Both the position numbers and the translations under genes were made by a program. Of a stretch of DNA of 64,000 nucleotides, positions 1 through 11,604 are shown in pieces; position 1 is the stretch's first letter, and every line of letters begins with the position of its first letter. This DNA comes from Cristatella mucedo. Its lineage: Eukaryota > Bryozoa > Phylactolaemata > Cristatellidae. The stretch lies in NCBI GenBank assembly GCA_009760855.2, contig WPIO01000216.1:219001-283000 (forward strand), in the 5' to 3' direction. The notes beneath the pieces were generated by a model. The model made no database searches and was not told the origin of the DNA. It saw only the letters and a program-made list of their open reading frames with translations.

Positions 1-184
1 AGTAGCATGTTAAATGTCAAGATGCATTATATCCGTGACATAAAAATGATCAACATCCTAATATGGTAGTTGTAGCATGTACATTGTGAATAAGGATACA
101 CACTTAAAGGATGATTAAGATGGACCTCCTAAGTGCTATGCCAAATAGATATGTTTTAGCTTGCTTATAATATAAGTGAGCTCA
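1..184. other. unassigned sequence
   Basis: No coding region, repeat homology or RNA gene is visible here. It precedes the first recognisable L2-like fragment. Confidence 0.5.
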
Positions 185-1735
185 AGGTATGTCGCGACTT
201 CAGTCTGGAGTAATTTCCAGGCTGGGGGAACCTGCGAACTAAAGGGACGGTTTCAAAAGGATTTAGGGTCAGCATGAGGTGTAGCTAAACGATTTAATTC
301 TGATAATCTGACCGTACCTAGTGTTGGTGAGAAGATCACATAACTAGGCTCGAGCCGAAGAATGGATAAACCTGAAGGCAAGTGACGAAACCACGAATTG
401 GATGTGCTGATTTACTAGGAGCCAGTGCAGGTTGGCACGAAGTGGTGTGAGGAAGAATGGGCGACGTTAACGTTAGACAAGCCTAGCGACAGATTGCGGC
501 AGCAACTGTATGTGCCTGATTGACCAGTCTTGTAGAAATCAAGCAGCGAGTTACAAAAGTAGTGATTGGACGTCTAAATTGGAGGGATAAATGCAAATCG
601 TTTGCAAAGCACCACCAGAAAACTAAATCTCTTTTCAGGCGTTTCACTTATGCCAAGGAGCTTGAGGTCACAGCAAAGGTCAGCAGTTACATTCATCTCG
701 ATCTGTGTCGTTAAGGCACTGGGCCAAACCGGCCTGGCCTATGTTACATAGCTGAAAGAAGGCTGACTTGACTGTGGAGCTGATTTGGTTGTCAAACGAA
801 GGAACAGTTTTGAACATTATAATTATATGTCATGCGTACGCTACCAGAGATATGTTGCCGAGCTAATTTTGAGCTTTACATTTTTCTCCAACTGGATCAA
901 GCTGTATTCGCCTTTAACTGGTAATTTGACCTTATAGGCATTAAACTTTCTTCAACATTCAACAATTTTGGCGCTATCTGCGGAGGGTTTCCTCATTGCA
1001 TGAATCACTAGTTGATTTCTTAACTTAATTTTACATTTGTAAATTTAAAAAGGTAAAAGTAATTGTTATTTTAGGGAAGCGAAAGGCTAGATCGTGTCAG
1101 ATAATGACACTTACGAGGGAGAGGTTTTAACCTTAAAGGTCGGGACCAAGCGCAGAGCCAGGGGATATCATAAACTCCAGAGTTTCCTCGGATTGTCTTT
1201 GTCTATTCACATCAATACTCAGGAGTCCACCCACTGAGATTTGACCTGAAACATTGCAGTGCAGAGCCCCTGATGCCAAGGCGAGGTGAGAAGCGCTCAA
1301 GGAGGGCTTGATGGTCGAAAATATCAAAAGCTGCAGCAATATTACAAAAAATTAAGTATGCAGTGATCTTTTACCTAAGTAGCCATTACTATTTAGGCCT
1401 ATATAAGCCTGAAACGACTCTGATTCTGTGGAGTGAGAAATTCTAAAAATAGACTAGAAATTTATTATATAAGTTCAGCTGGTCTTCCACGACTCGTGCA
1501 AGTATCTTATTAGGAAGGTAAGACGTGAGAATGGCCGAAGTAGCTCAAATTCGCTTGGTGTAGTGTTGCTTTCTAAAGCTTTCTATTGCGGTTAAATTCA
1601 AGGGAATGCCCTGGAAGAGCCGATTTTGAACGTTGACATTTTCAATTTATCAAATCACACTTGGTGTGCCGATAACTAGAAAGTTGGTTTTTATCGGCAT
1701 CCAATTTAGGAAAGTTTATTATACTTGTGAAGATA
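185..1735 (-). mobile_element. Decayed L2/CR1-type non-LTR retrotransposon fragments
   Basis: Leftward fragments match the better preserved copy at 44,828-48,310 in segments. Bases 185-930 correspond to the C-terminal reverse transcriptase and 3-prime part. Bases 1,125-1,600 correspond to the RT core; a short reverse-strand reading retains words like the reference (SIDVNRQRQSEE near VNGQSSSEE). Bases 1,620-1,730 repeat the stretch just after the YADD region. Because the order is not collinear, at least two truncated copies are probably nested. Stops and frameshifts are frequent, so no function remains. Identification rests on my comparison with other copies in the window. Confidence 0.6.
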
Positions 1736-1736
1736 G

Positions 1737-2440
1737 TGATAATGATAATAATAATAATGCACTTGATTGAGCGCCTTCAGAGAACTCAATCTCTTTTAAC
1801 TCGCTTCACATTTGCTGCCAAAGGGAACGCGATTGAATGGTGAGTAACATCATGCTTGATAAACAACCTGAATAACATGCTTAGGGCTGAAACACACAGA
1901 GTCAGCAATCAAAGGTGGTTAATGGCAGCATGCACAGTGTCAGCACAAATAAGTGCATGGAGGACGAATCGCACGGACCCAATAAATGCTGCCATATATA
2001 CGTGTGTTTTTAAGCTTTTTTGACGTGCGGTTAAGTCAGGGGATGTTCTGAAGCTAGTCGGGAGTGAGTTCCAGGCTGTGGGAGCATACGAACTAAATGC
2101 GCAGTGTCCCAAGGATTTGAGGTTTGTTTGAGGCATTGGTAAACTGTCGGATTCCAAAAAGCAGGTGGAACGATGCTTGGGCTTGTGGAGAGTCGATCTG
2201 AGAGATAGGCTGGAGCCACAGAATGACGTGACCTAAAAGTGAGCGATAAAACCTTGAAGTCAATCCATTCCTTGATTCTTAGCCAGTGCAGGTCGCCGAG
2301 AAGTGGTGAGAAGTGGGAACTGCGAAGCTCGCGATAGACAAGCCTGGCTGCAGAGTTTTGCACCAGCTGTTAATGCTTGATTGCACATGCCGGTAGCCCA
2401 GAAAGTAGTGAGTTACAGAAGTCCTGCCTGTAGGAAGAGT
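1737..2440 (-). mobile_element. L2-like retrotransposon, 3-prime end fragment
   Basis: This begins with the (AAT)n tail typical of this family's 3-prime end, followed by the family's conserved 'agaactcaatctctttt' 3-prime UTR box. It continues into the C-terminal RT extension. Reverse-strand translation shows pieces of 'QNSAARLVYRELRSSHFSPLL', 'DLHWLRIKEWIDFKVLSLTFRS' and 'YAPTAWNSLPTS' in different frames, the usual C-terminal signature of CR1/L2 elements. It is 5-prime truncated and frameshifted. Confidence 0.8.
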
Positions 2441-2700
2441 AGATCTAAGAGATGGACTGGAGCTAAATAATGAACTGACCGAGAATTAAGCGACAACAAG
2501 TTCCACGAGATACGTTGCTTGACTGGTAACACGTGCAGGTCGGTGAGAAGTGGTGTGAAGTGGCCACTGCGACGCTTACATCAGATAACCCTGACCACAG
2601 AGTTTTGCACCTGCTTTAAGTGCCTGATTGCACATTCCGGTAGGCCAGCAAGCAGTGAGTTACAGAAGTCAAGACGTGATTCAGAAACAAACGGAACAAC
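2441..2700 (-). mobile_element. L2-like retrotransposon fragment
   Basis: A second, partly repeated segment of the same C-terminal RT region. It includes the stretch equivalent to 45,370-45,510 ('ggtcggtgagaagtgg', 'agagttttgcacc'). It directly follows the preceding fragment and so appears to be an independent truncated copy or a local rearrangement. Confidence 0.6.
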
Positions 2701-2704
2701 TTAG

Positions 2705-4250
2705 CCAATAATAAAAATATCGATATTAATACACTTGCTTAAGAGCCCTCAGAGGACTCAATCTCTTTCCAGGCACTTTGGTTTTTCTGCAAACGAAATG
2801 CAACTAAATGGTGAGTGATATCGTGCTCGATAAACATTATGGATAGCATAGTTAATGGTGACGTGATCAGGGTCAGCATGCAAGTGTAATTACTGGCAGT
2901 TTGCACGGTGTCAGCAGGCATAAGCACGTGGAGGAAAAATCAAGATGACCCACTAAATTCTGACCTATATGCGTTTGTGTTTAAGCTCTTTTAAAGTGTA
3001 ACAAAATAAGGGGATGTTCTGATGTAATTCGGGAGTGGGTCTAGACTTTTGGAGCATGCGAGCAAATTGCACGGTCTACCAAGGATTTCAGGTTTGTACA
3101 AGGTGTTGGCTAACAGCTGGATTCCGGAAAGCAGGTGGTGCGATGCTTGGCCTGGTGGGGGATTAGATCTGAGAGATAGGCTGGAGCCAAAGAATGAAGT
3201 GACCTCAACGTGAGCAAAAAACCTTAAAGTCAATCCGTTGCTTGACTGGTAGTAATTGCAGGTCGTCGAGATGTGGTATGATATGGCAACTGCAACGCTC
3301 ACGACACACAAGCCTAGCTGAGGAGTTTTGCACCAGCTGTAATCGCGTAATTGCACCTGCTGGCTGGCCAGCAAGCAGCTAGTATTAAATCTCAAAACGT
3401 GAAGCAAGACGCGGTATCCTTATCTGAACAAGCACGCATTTTAGCAATGTTATGTAGCTGAAAGTAGGCAGACTTGATTGTGTAGCTGATGTGGTCGTTT
3501 AACGAGAGGTCACTTTGGAAAATGACACCTAGATTTAGAGCAGATTCCACAGGATATGTGCTGGCATAGCCAATTTGAGCTGCAATCTTTCCAATTTCTG
3601 AATCACACTGGGTTTGCCCACAACCAATAAGTTCGTTTTTTCATAGTTTAGTTTTAGAAAATTTGCTGCCATCCATGTGCGGATGTCATCAATACATGCA
3701 GCAAGTGAGTTGAGAGAATTTGAGGTGCCCGAAGGCTAGGAGGGATCAAAGCGAAGGTACAACTGAGTGTCATTCGCATAGAAGTGAAAGTATAGGTTGT
3801 GCTTGGTATTCACATCAGCAAGAGGGAGAGAATAAACCGTGAGAAGAACCTAATCAAGCACTGAGCCCAGAGGTACCCTATATTTCAGAGGCTCCTCTGA
3901 GGATCTTTGTCCATTCATGTCAATTCTCTGGATTTTCCCCCTGAGATAGCACCTGAACCATTGCAGAGCAGAACCATTGATGACCCTAGGCGATGAGAGG
4001 CGCTCTAGAAGAACTTGGCGATTGATAGCATGAAAAGCTGTCGAAAGATCGAGCAAAACTAGCAGAGGTACTCTGCCTATGTCTGCATTCCTAAGTAGGT
4101 CGTTGCTAGCCCTAAGCAATGCGGATTCTGTGGAGTAGTTAGCTCCAAAGCCAGACTGGAACTTACTAGCTAGGTTTGAAATTGTAACATATGAGTTCAG
4201 CTGGTCCACCACGACCAGTTTCAGTTTCTTTTAAAGGAATGGTAGAAGGG
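2705..4250 (-). mobile_element. L2-like retrotransposon, 5-prime truncated copy
   Basis: The 3-prime end carries a short AAT-rich tail near 2,708 and the conserved 'gaggactcaatctctttcc' box. Coding remnants run leftward. The stretch 3,850-4,212 reads as reverse transcriptase, with the 'LLVLLDLSTAFHAI' region (motif A, normally D..AAFD), 'RLSSPRVINGSALQWFRCYL' and 'YRVPLGSVLD' (motif B region, normally GVPQGSVLG). The YADD region near 3,780 is still recognisable at DNA level. Several stops make it a pseudogene. Confidence 0.8.
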
Positions 4251-4595
4251 AGACTGGGCTGTATGTCATCAATACTCCAGAAAGTAAGCTGAAGGAATTC
4301 AACGTGGTTTAGGGCTCAGGGGGATAAAAAAAGTACAACCATGTTTCTTCTGCATAATATTGAAAGCTTAGATAACGCACGTTAACCACCAAGGCAAGGG
4401 AAGAGTATAAACCTTGAGAAGATACCGATCAATTGTCAGCTCTGAGGTAATCTACATTTCAGTTATTACTTCTATCAATCTTTGTCCATTCACCTCAATA
4501 GTCTATAATTTTTCACTGAGATAGGACCTGATTCATAGTGGTATAGTGGCATTAATGCTCAGGCAAGATGAGAGGCACTCAATGAGTGCTGCTGT
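4251..4595 (-). mobile_element. L2-like retrotransposon, RT fragment
   Basis: Decayed leftward RT fragment aligned by eye to about 45,840-46,155 of the reference copy. Shared DNA words include 'tttgtccattcacctcaatag' and 'actgagataggacctg'. It overlaps the material of the preceding copy and is followed immediately by an L2-like copy on the opposite strand. Confidence 0.55.
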
Positions 4596-4599
4596 ATCT

Positions 4600-5530
4600 T
4601 GTGTTGACCTAGCCGATCGCATCTTTCACTTATTTGTGCAGAAGATAGACAAGATCAAGGAGTCCGTCCCTGCGATGACAACATCCCCCTAAACTGATGT
4701 TCCCGATTCTTGGCTGCACCTCAATGTTTACATTTAAGCAGGTCACTGGTGATCCCGTCCTGAATTTATGTTCCAATTAAAGAAGACAAGTCCTCAGGAC
4801 CCTATTCCCACTGTCCAGCTCGTACGTTGCATTGATCTGCTGCTGCCATGCATAACTAACATCATTAATATGCCATTAGCATCAGGTCATGTCTCAGCAC
4901 CTTTCGAAAAGCTGTAGTAAGGCCACTTCTCAAGAAAGGGACACTAGACCACGAGAACTTGAGAAACTAACGCCCAGTCTCACTTTTACCATTCCCATAA
5001 AAGACACTGAAACTGGTCGTGGCCGACTAGCTGAACTCTAATATTGAAACTTAAAACCTCTCTAGTGAGTGCCAGTCTGGCTTTAAAGATAATTACTCCA
5101 CAGAGTCAGCATTGCTTAGGGTGTAACGCGGCCTACTTAGGAATGCAGGCATAGGTAGAGTGTCTCTGCTTGTTTTGCTCAATTTTTCGACATATTTTGA
5201 TATTATCGATCATAAAGTTCTTATAGAGCACCTTTCATCACGTGTGGGCATCAAGGGCACTAATCTGCAATGGTGCATGTCCTAAATCAGTTGGAGACTT
5301 CAGTGACGTTCATCATTGACGTGAATGGACAAAGATCGACCGAATAACCTCTGAAATATCGGGTACCTCAAGGCTCCGTGCTAAGTCCGGTTCTTTTCGT
5401 GGTATATAATCTCACTACTGATGATGTGATTGCCAAGCACAATCTAGGCTTTCAATTTTTTGCGGATTACACTTAGTTGTATCTTTGCTTTGATCCTTCT
5501 CACCCTACGAGCCCCTCGAATTCTCGTTAC
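4600..5530 (+). mobile_element. L2-like retrotransposon, left half of an interrupted copy
   Basis: Rightward RT coding remnants: the linker between endonuclease and RT, the finger region, motif A region ('LLVLLNFSTYFDIIDHKV' across a frameshift), and the motif C region as 'cggattacacttag'. Homology stops at about 5,525 within 'cctcgaattctc' and resumes at 6,814 with 'aactcacttgctgcatg'. The two halves form one copy split by the LTR-like block at 5,531-6,812. It is a pseudogene with stops. Confidence 0.75.
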
Positions 5531-6812
5531 GGTAGCGCCTTGTTGGCCTTGGCCAAATTTTAGGCCGAACAGGAGCTGTTCGGCGGCGGGCAAAAACTTC
5601 TTAGTCCTAGAACAGTGAGCCAGAGAGGAGCGTCAGTGCGGTAAGAGAGCAAGTGGTTGGGAGCAAGCCAGGAAGCCCTCTGACCAGTGGTAGTGATTCG
5701 GCCTTTAGAATTTGTCCGATACCAGCGGAATCTGCCTATTAATGTTGGCTGGCCTGTCAACCTCCGCCATCACTCTCTCCAACAAAAAATCAACTGGAGC
5801 CCATTCGGCATTCAAGCTGGACAGGGGTTCCATTCCAGTGACTTAGTGAGGGTATACATTCCTGACTGTAATGGGCGAATGTGTCGGGCCCAATACCACT
5901 AAACTCTAAGCCGCATTGTCTCAGCTAGGTATTGATGAGTCGAGCGACGCTCGCTCTTGGTCTTTTGCTCTTTGGTTTTGCACCTCGCTTAGGCCTCGCT
6001 TCGACGCCGCCGGACTTGTTTCTCTGAAAGCGAGGGAGGAGAGCGTGCTCTTCGCCGGCGATTGACGGAACAGGACGAGACAGCGCTAGGAGGATTCGGT
6101 GGACCCCACCGAATACGGTCGCATCGCGCCCGAGCTGGCATTGTGTGTTTCTTTCGTGTTTTGTAAGTGTGCGCTAGCACGTGGTCTCGGTGTAAGGATT
6201 TCCCGGTGCGAGCAAGACGTAGTTGGCTTGTGAAAAGTCCTAGTTCTCCGGTTAGGGTTTAGGCTCCGGTTCGGGCTCTGTCTTTTTTTGGTCGTTCCCC
6301 ATTATAGACGTAAGTATCTTAAGTTTGGATTCGTGTATCCTCCGCAAGAGTGCTGGAGTTGGTGTGTGTGAGGTATTCCTTTTGCACCGGTGGAAACGGA
6401 GTCCTAGTTCTACGGTTAGGGTTGAGGCTTCGGTTCGGCTCCGTCTATTTGAGACATTTTCCACTAGATAGCCAGAGATACTATTTAGCCTCAGTGTATT
6501 CCCTCCGCCAGAGTGTTGGTGCTGTTGAGAGCGTGCGATGAGTGTGGAGATAAAACTGAGCTGGACGTGCAGCGCCTTTGTGCGCTTGCGAATAAAGCTC
6601 AGTCAAATCCCCAATTCGTGCGTCTCGCTTTCCAATTCACGCCGCGAACTCACGACCCCTTTATTAACGGTAATCAGGTCAGCGCCAGAAACGCTCGTTT
6701 CGTGGTGGCCAGCGTATTGCACGTAGGTGCGCACCAAACGGCATTAGGCGCTAAGTAACGCCTCTAGGTAAGCAGCCCGTCAAGCCTAGCCCGCCGAGCC
6801 TTCGGCATTACA
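5531..6812 (+). mobile_element. LTR-like block (possible solo LTR) inserted in an L2-like copy
   Basis: The block interrupts an L2-like copy. Its right end reads GGCATTACA. A related block at 33,744-34,659 ends GGCGTTACA, with shared segments throughout ('aggaggattcggtgga', 'caccgaatacggt', 'ggctccggttcgggctc', 'gagataaaactgagct', 'ccgagccttcggc'). The left end GGTAGCGCC is nearly the inverse of the right end, as expected of LTR ends (TG...CA). 'aataaa' at about 6,590 is a plausible polyadenylation signal. Flanks TTAC and TAAC could be a degraded 4-bp target duplication. Caveat: the first ~33 bases also resemble L2-like endonuclease sequence at 47,586-47,618, so the left boundary is uncertain. 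Confidence 0.5.
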
Positions 6813-7840
6813 TAACTCACTTGCTGCATGTATTGATGACATCCGCACATATATGGCAGCTAATTTTCTCAAGTTTAATTATGATAAAACTAACTTACTA
6901 GTTATGGGCAAGCGCAGTGTTATTCAAAAATTGAAAAGGCTGACGCTCAAAATTGGCTCTGTGCATATCTCCCGTTGAATTAGCTCAAAATATAGGTGTC
7001 ATATTCCAAAGCGACCCCTCGTTAGACGACCACACTAGCTCTACAGTCAAGCCTGCCTACTTTCCAGTACATAACATGGCTAAAGTTCGAGCTTGTATAG
7101 ATAAGGATACCACGTCTAAGTTGGTCTATGCATATGTGACATCCCGTCTTCACTTCTGTAACTCACTGCTTGCTAGCCTACCGGTATGTGCAAACAGTTG
7201 ATTACACCTTGTGCAACACTCCACAGCAAGGCTTGTCTGTCGTGAGCGTCACGGTTGCCACATCTCATCCCTTCTCACCGACCTTCCACGACTACCAGTC
7301 AAGCAACAGATTGACTTCAATGTTTTGTCGCTCCCTTTTAAGTCACTTCGTTCTTTGGCTATAGTCTATCTTTCAGATATGCTCCCCCACCAGCAATGTA
7401 CCTCCTGCTTTTCGGAATCAAACAGTTTAATGATACCGCGTACTAACCTAACAACTTTGGGAGACAATGCATTTACTTCGTATGCTCCTAAAGCCTAGAA
7501 CTCCCTCCCAACTTGCCTCAGAACATCCACAGATTTGACCCCATTTAAGAAGAACCTAAAAACACTACCATTTAGGACACCATTTAGTGGGTTCCTTTGA
7601 TTTTCCCTTTACGTGGTTATAAGTGCTGATACTCTGCATGCTGCCACTAACCTTGATTGCATTCTGACCCTGTGCATGTCACCCATAACCATGTTATTCA
7701 TGTTGTTTATCAAGCATGATATTACTCACCAATTTAATCGCGTTTCCATCAGCAGCAAATGTAAAGCACCTAGAACGAGATTGAATTCTCCGAGCTTGCT
7801 TTATGAATTGCATTATTAATATTGGTATTATTATTATTTA
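6813..7840 (+). mobile_element. L2-like retrotransposon, right half of an interrupted copy
   Basis: Continues the copy split at 5,530. It has the RT C-terminal extension with 'SKLVYAYVTSRLHFCNSLLASLP' and 'QHSTARLVCRERHGCHISSLL' in different frames. These are followed by the 3-prime UTR ('gaccctgtgcatgtcaccc', 'atgttattcatgttgtttatc') and the terminal ATT-rich tail near 7,815-7,840. It shares an unusual variant block (about 7,165-7,230) with the copy at 15,690-18,045. Confidence 0.8.
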
Positions 7841-7849
7841 CAGGGATTA

Positions 7850-8005
7850 GGGAATAAATAGTTTCAAAAGCAGCCGAAAGATTGAGCAAAACCAGCAGTG
7901 ATAATCTACTTAAATCACAATTCTTGAGTTGTTAGTTTTACAGCCGATGCAATGCCGACTCTGTGTAGTGATTAGGTGTGAAACTGAACTTACCAACCTG
8001 ACCTA
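7850..8005 (-). mobile_element. L2-like RT fragment
   Basis: Short leftward RT piece equivalent to about 46,170-46,310 of the reference copy ('caaaagcagccgaaagattgagcaaaaccagcag'). It lies back-to-back with an opposite-strand 3-prime fragment. Confidence 0.65.
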
Positions 8006-8445
8006 GCATCGCACCACCCGCTTTTCGGAATCCAACAGTTTACCAATACCTCGCACAAACCTCGAACCCTCTAGAAAACGTGCATTCATGCTACCAAAGC
8101 CTGGAACTCACTCCCGACTTGCGACAGATCGTCGCCTGACTTGACCACATTTAAAAAGAACTTTAAAACATACCAATTTGGGACAGCATTTAGTGGGTCC
8201 CCGTGATTTGTCCTTCATGTTCAATTGTCTGCTGACACTGTGCATGCTGGTACCATCCTCATTTTCATGCCGACCCTGTGCATGTCACCCCTAGCCATGT
8301 TATTTATGTTGTTTATCAAGCATGATATTACTCACCGTTCAACTGCGTTTCCATTTGCAGCAAATGCAAAGCAACTAGAATGAGATTGAGTTCTCTATGG
8401 GCACTGTATCGAGGGCATTATTAATTATAATAATATTATTATTAT
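8006..8445 (+). mobile_element. L2-like retrotransposon, 3-prime end fragment
   Basis: Rightward 3-prime terminal piece. It starts at the 'gcatcgcaccacccgcttttcggaatccaacag' stretch and runs through the 3-prime UTR to the tail 'ttaattataataatattattattattata'. The terminal box 'agattgagttctctatgggcactgta' is conserved with the other copies. Confidence 0.8.
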
Positions 8446-8464
8446 TATAAGACTTAACATTCCT

Positions 8465-8545
8465 AGCAACATTTGAAATTATGGAGTGATTTTCTGGTCA
8501 GCCAAGACTTTCTCCAGTGCCTTTGATTGAAATGGTAGAACACGA
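8465..8545 (-). mobile_element. L2-like RT fragment (short)
   Basis: Short stretch matching the region around 46,325-46,395 of the reference copy ('ccagtgcctttgattgaaatggtaga' against 'gagtgtctttgataggaatggtaga'). It is followed by a CT-rich run and a microsatellite. Confidence 0.45.
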
Positions 8546-8669
8546 ACAGGGCAGAACATTTTTAACTTCTTTCTCTTTCAATCTCTCTCTCTCCCTCTAT
8601 CCTTGCATCATTAAGTAGTCACCTAATTAAAGATTTTTTCAAAGTTTCTGCGACTTGATATGTGTGTAA

Positions 8670-8670
<1 letters not shown>

Positions 8671-8761
<91 letters not shown>

Positions 8762-8786
8762 TTATATATATATATATTTATACATA
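8671..8786. repeat. (CA)n then (TA)n microsatellite
   Basis: A perfect CA dinucleotide run of about 78 bases is followed by interrupted TATATA/TTTATA repeat. It lies between two L2-like fragments. A polymorphic simple repeat; no other role can be argued from the sequence. Confidence 0.95.
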
Positions 8787-8984
8787 GTAACAGGAGATCT
8801 CTGCATCGCAGAGAGGCTGGACAGTGTGAATAGGACTGGAGGACTTGCTGAGTCCATTGACTTGGGATATAACCTTAAGAATGAGGTTACTCCTTGCATG
8901 CATCAAAATCGAAATTGAGATTCAGCTCTGAGTTTAGGTTAATTCTGCCCCACTATGGATGCAGTCTCTAATAGTGTCTATTTT

Positions 8985-9720
8985 GTTGACAAAGAAGCAG
9001 GAGAAGCGATAAACAAGATCACAACAAGGATTACTGGTTAACGAGCTAACCCGGTAGTGGTTAAGGAAACGGTTAATCATAGATATTAGCATTTTAGCAT
9101 TGAGTATTTATCATTCAAAAACGTTTTCGAGGAAGCTAGATTTGGCCTTTTGTAGGATCAACTAAACTGATCTGCAATATTCCACCCATGTATGTTGAGG
9201 GATACTAATATATATATTTATTATTCTTGTTAATATTGGTAGAGAAGCTAGAGAAGAACCACATAGACCTTCACAAATAGAGCTTGGAAAGGAACTGGAT
9301 TGGTTGCAATTAATGAGAGGGTTGACCATACATATTAATGTCTTTGTACAGAGCACCTGAGAGGGGGGTTCAAACGTGATTTTAAACTGTTGTCGTTAAA
9401 GTTTAAGTTTAAGTTTGCTTGGCCCTTGCCAGAACTTACTGGTACAAGAAATTCGTATGCCTGCCGTTGGACAATTAGCATAGATCTTGTGCATATTTTT
9501 CAAGCTTTTGCCTTGTAGACCTAGGTAGTTTAATGTCCACCCGAAACCGTATGCCGTGTTGGCGAGGTCTGACTGTGCCCTTAGCCAGAGTTACACATTT
9601 TTCAAGCATTTCAGATAGTGTCGTGCTGTAGCATTATACCCATGATGGCAGGTCAGAAAAGAGATTAAATAGCAGGGGTGAATAATACATTTTGGCACGG
9701 ACAACATTTACGTCAATGCT
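8985..9720 (-). mobile_element. L2-like retrotransposon, endonuclease-RT linker fragment
   Basis: Two leftward pieces, 8,985-9,165 and about 9,385-9,720, match the region 46,755-47,210 of the reference copy. The first contains 'gcattttagcattgagtatttatcattcaa'. The second contains 'ttttcaagcttttgccttgtagacctaggtagtttaatgtc'. An unrelated AT-rich stretch (about 9,170-9,380) separates them, possibly a later insertion. Non-functional. Confidence 0.65.
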
Positions 9721-11035
9721 TCATGAACGTGGGCATGTTACTTATGTGGGAGTGCACAGTGCTAAGCAATGTTTGCCGTTACGGGTTTTGTAGGTAGATT
9801 GTATAAGCAGAGGCTGGCGTCTTCTGCATAGAAAGATTTAAGCCTGAGCTACACCACACATCCATTCCATGTTTAATGACTAGTTACAAAATACTATTGT
9901 ATTTGAGCCTACGAATGCTGGCCATTTTAATTTTTAATTTGGAGGCATACACAACGAGTGCAGGCTCACGATTGGTAGGCTAGTCCAACTGGGAGCCAAA
10001 AAGTAGAAACAGATCCTCTTACCGAGAATCTGCCGACGTAGCTCCTCCCACTAGTAAGTGGCGACCTTTGGTTAGATATTAGTCCAAAACAAAACGGAAA
10101 TCAAAGAAATCCGTTCTGATATATAAGGAAATAATCGATAGTGAAAGCTTAACTTGAACACTAATGCTAACTCGTGAATAATAAGCCTCACTTTCGTGAA
10201 CGAAATACTGTTAGCTTATATTCAAAAGAAGAAATATTGCTCTTTAAGAATCAATACAATTATTAATTATAAAAATATAATTTTGTTTAAGAATCAGAAT
10301 ACTACAAAAGTGCTTGTAGCGAGCCGTCCTCCTCCCAGAGTGAGTGTTAACGAGCCAAATGACAACAAGGTCGCGTCTGTCTGGTAGAGCTGGGTCCTCA
10401 CCTCGGTGTTGGGCATACTGCATAGGTCGCCCGAAGCTTCGGAGTATCCTCCGGCATACGACATACATTAGTATAGCTCCCTCAGAGAACGTGATCTTTT
10501 GTAAGCATTTTAAATGTGCGGGTTGCAGCTCAATAGCAAATAAACCTTTACAGAAGTATTAATCAAAAATTTACGGGAACAAGCAAAGGCCCGCGTCTTA
10601 AAAAGTACTGGGGCTCATATTTTGAAATCTATGAGCTGCTCTGAGTAGTGCTAGAAACTTTGAAAGAAGAAGAAGAGTTACACAGGATCTGGAATTGTGG
10701 GTGGGGTGATGATATGATTGCGGGCATTATTATGAGAAGGGAGAGGAGATAGTAGATGAAGCTCTGTAAAACCATTCACTTTCGTCTTAATTGCTTAAGA
10801 GTTGTTATTCATTGAGGTTTTTGTTCAAAGTGCAGATGGAAGGGATTTCAAGTTTCATGCATCTGGAAGATGCAGCATGCATTCCAAAATTCTTTTACAT
10901 TGCATTATAATGAAAATCTGACTCCATCACCTTGCGTTCTTAACACCAGCTGATTTCATTGAAGTTGGCATTTAATTACTTTATGTAGAACGGAGTTCAC
11001 CGGGCGACTTCTTTATTGAAAACGATTAATCAGCA
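9721..11035. other. unassigned AT-rich sequence
   Basis: Short open frames of about 60-75 codons occur on both strands around 10,196-10,562, but they overlap each other and show no recognisable domain. I see no RNA gene or repeat family shared with the rest of the window. Confidence 0.5.
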
Positions 11036-11039
11036 TAAT

Positions 11040-11240
11040 ATTGTGCATGCGGCTACTAACCACACTTACATGCTGACCCTGTGCCTTTCATCCCTAACCA
11101 TGTTATTTTTGTTGCTTATTGAGCATGCTACTACTTATCATTCGATCGTGCTTCTGTGGTAGCAAATGTAGAATATCTAAACAGAGGTCAAGTTCTCCAA
11201 GGATGCAATACCAGAGCAATATTATTACTATTGTATTTAA
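11040..11240 (+). mobile_element. L2-like retrotransposon, 3-prime UTR fragment
   Basis: Matches the family's 3-prime UTR: 'gcatgcggctactaaccacac', 'catgctgaccctgtgc', 'atccctaaccatgttattt', then the terminal box 'ggtcaagttctccaaggatgc' and an ATT-rich end. Confidence 0.75.
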
Positions 11241-11604
11241 TGGGAACGATATTTTTGAGATGTTCTATAACGTTCAGTCATATATGATCCTAACACGTAG
11301 TCACTGACTCAGTGTAACTAAGTTCCTAAAATTGCTTTCAGTTTCTTTAAGGAAACCCTAGTTCTTTTTTGTTTTCGCTCTACATTTGACTGACAATAAA
11401 TTGTTCGAGAGAGTATGGCCTTGCGATGATTGCAGTGACTCGTAGTGCTGATTGGATGTCTCCGAAGCCAAATGCTCAAGCGGGAAGTTAGGACAGTAAA
11501 GCATCTGCCAAAAAAAGACTGCTTTCTGAGACTGACAGATTGCACATAAAATAAGCTGTACCAGTTTTTCTCCCAGTAAATGTGCACACAATTAAGGTGT
11601 CTTG
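11241..11604. other. unassigned sequence between two L2-like fragments
   Basis: Overlapping open frames of about 77 and 101 codons exist on the reverse strand (11,318-11,623), but they have no recognisable domain and run into the next L2-like copy. I treat them as chance. Confidence 0.5.
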
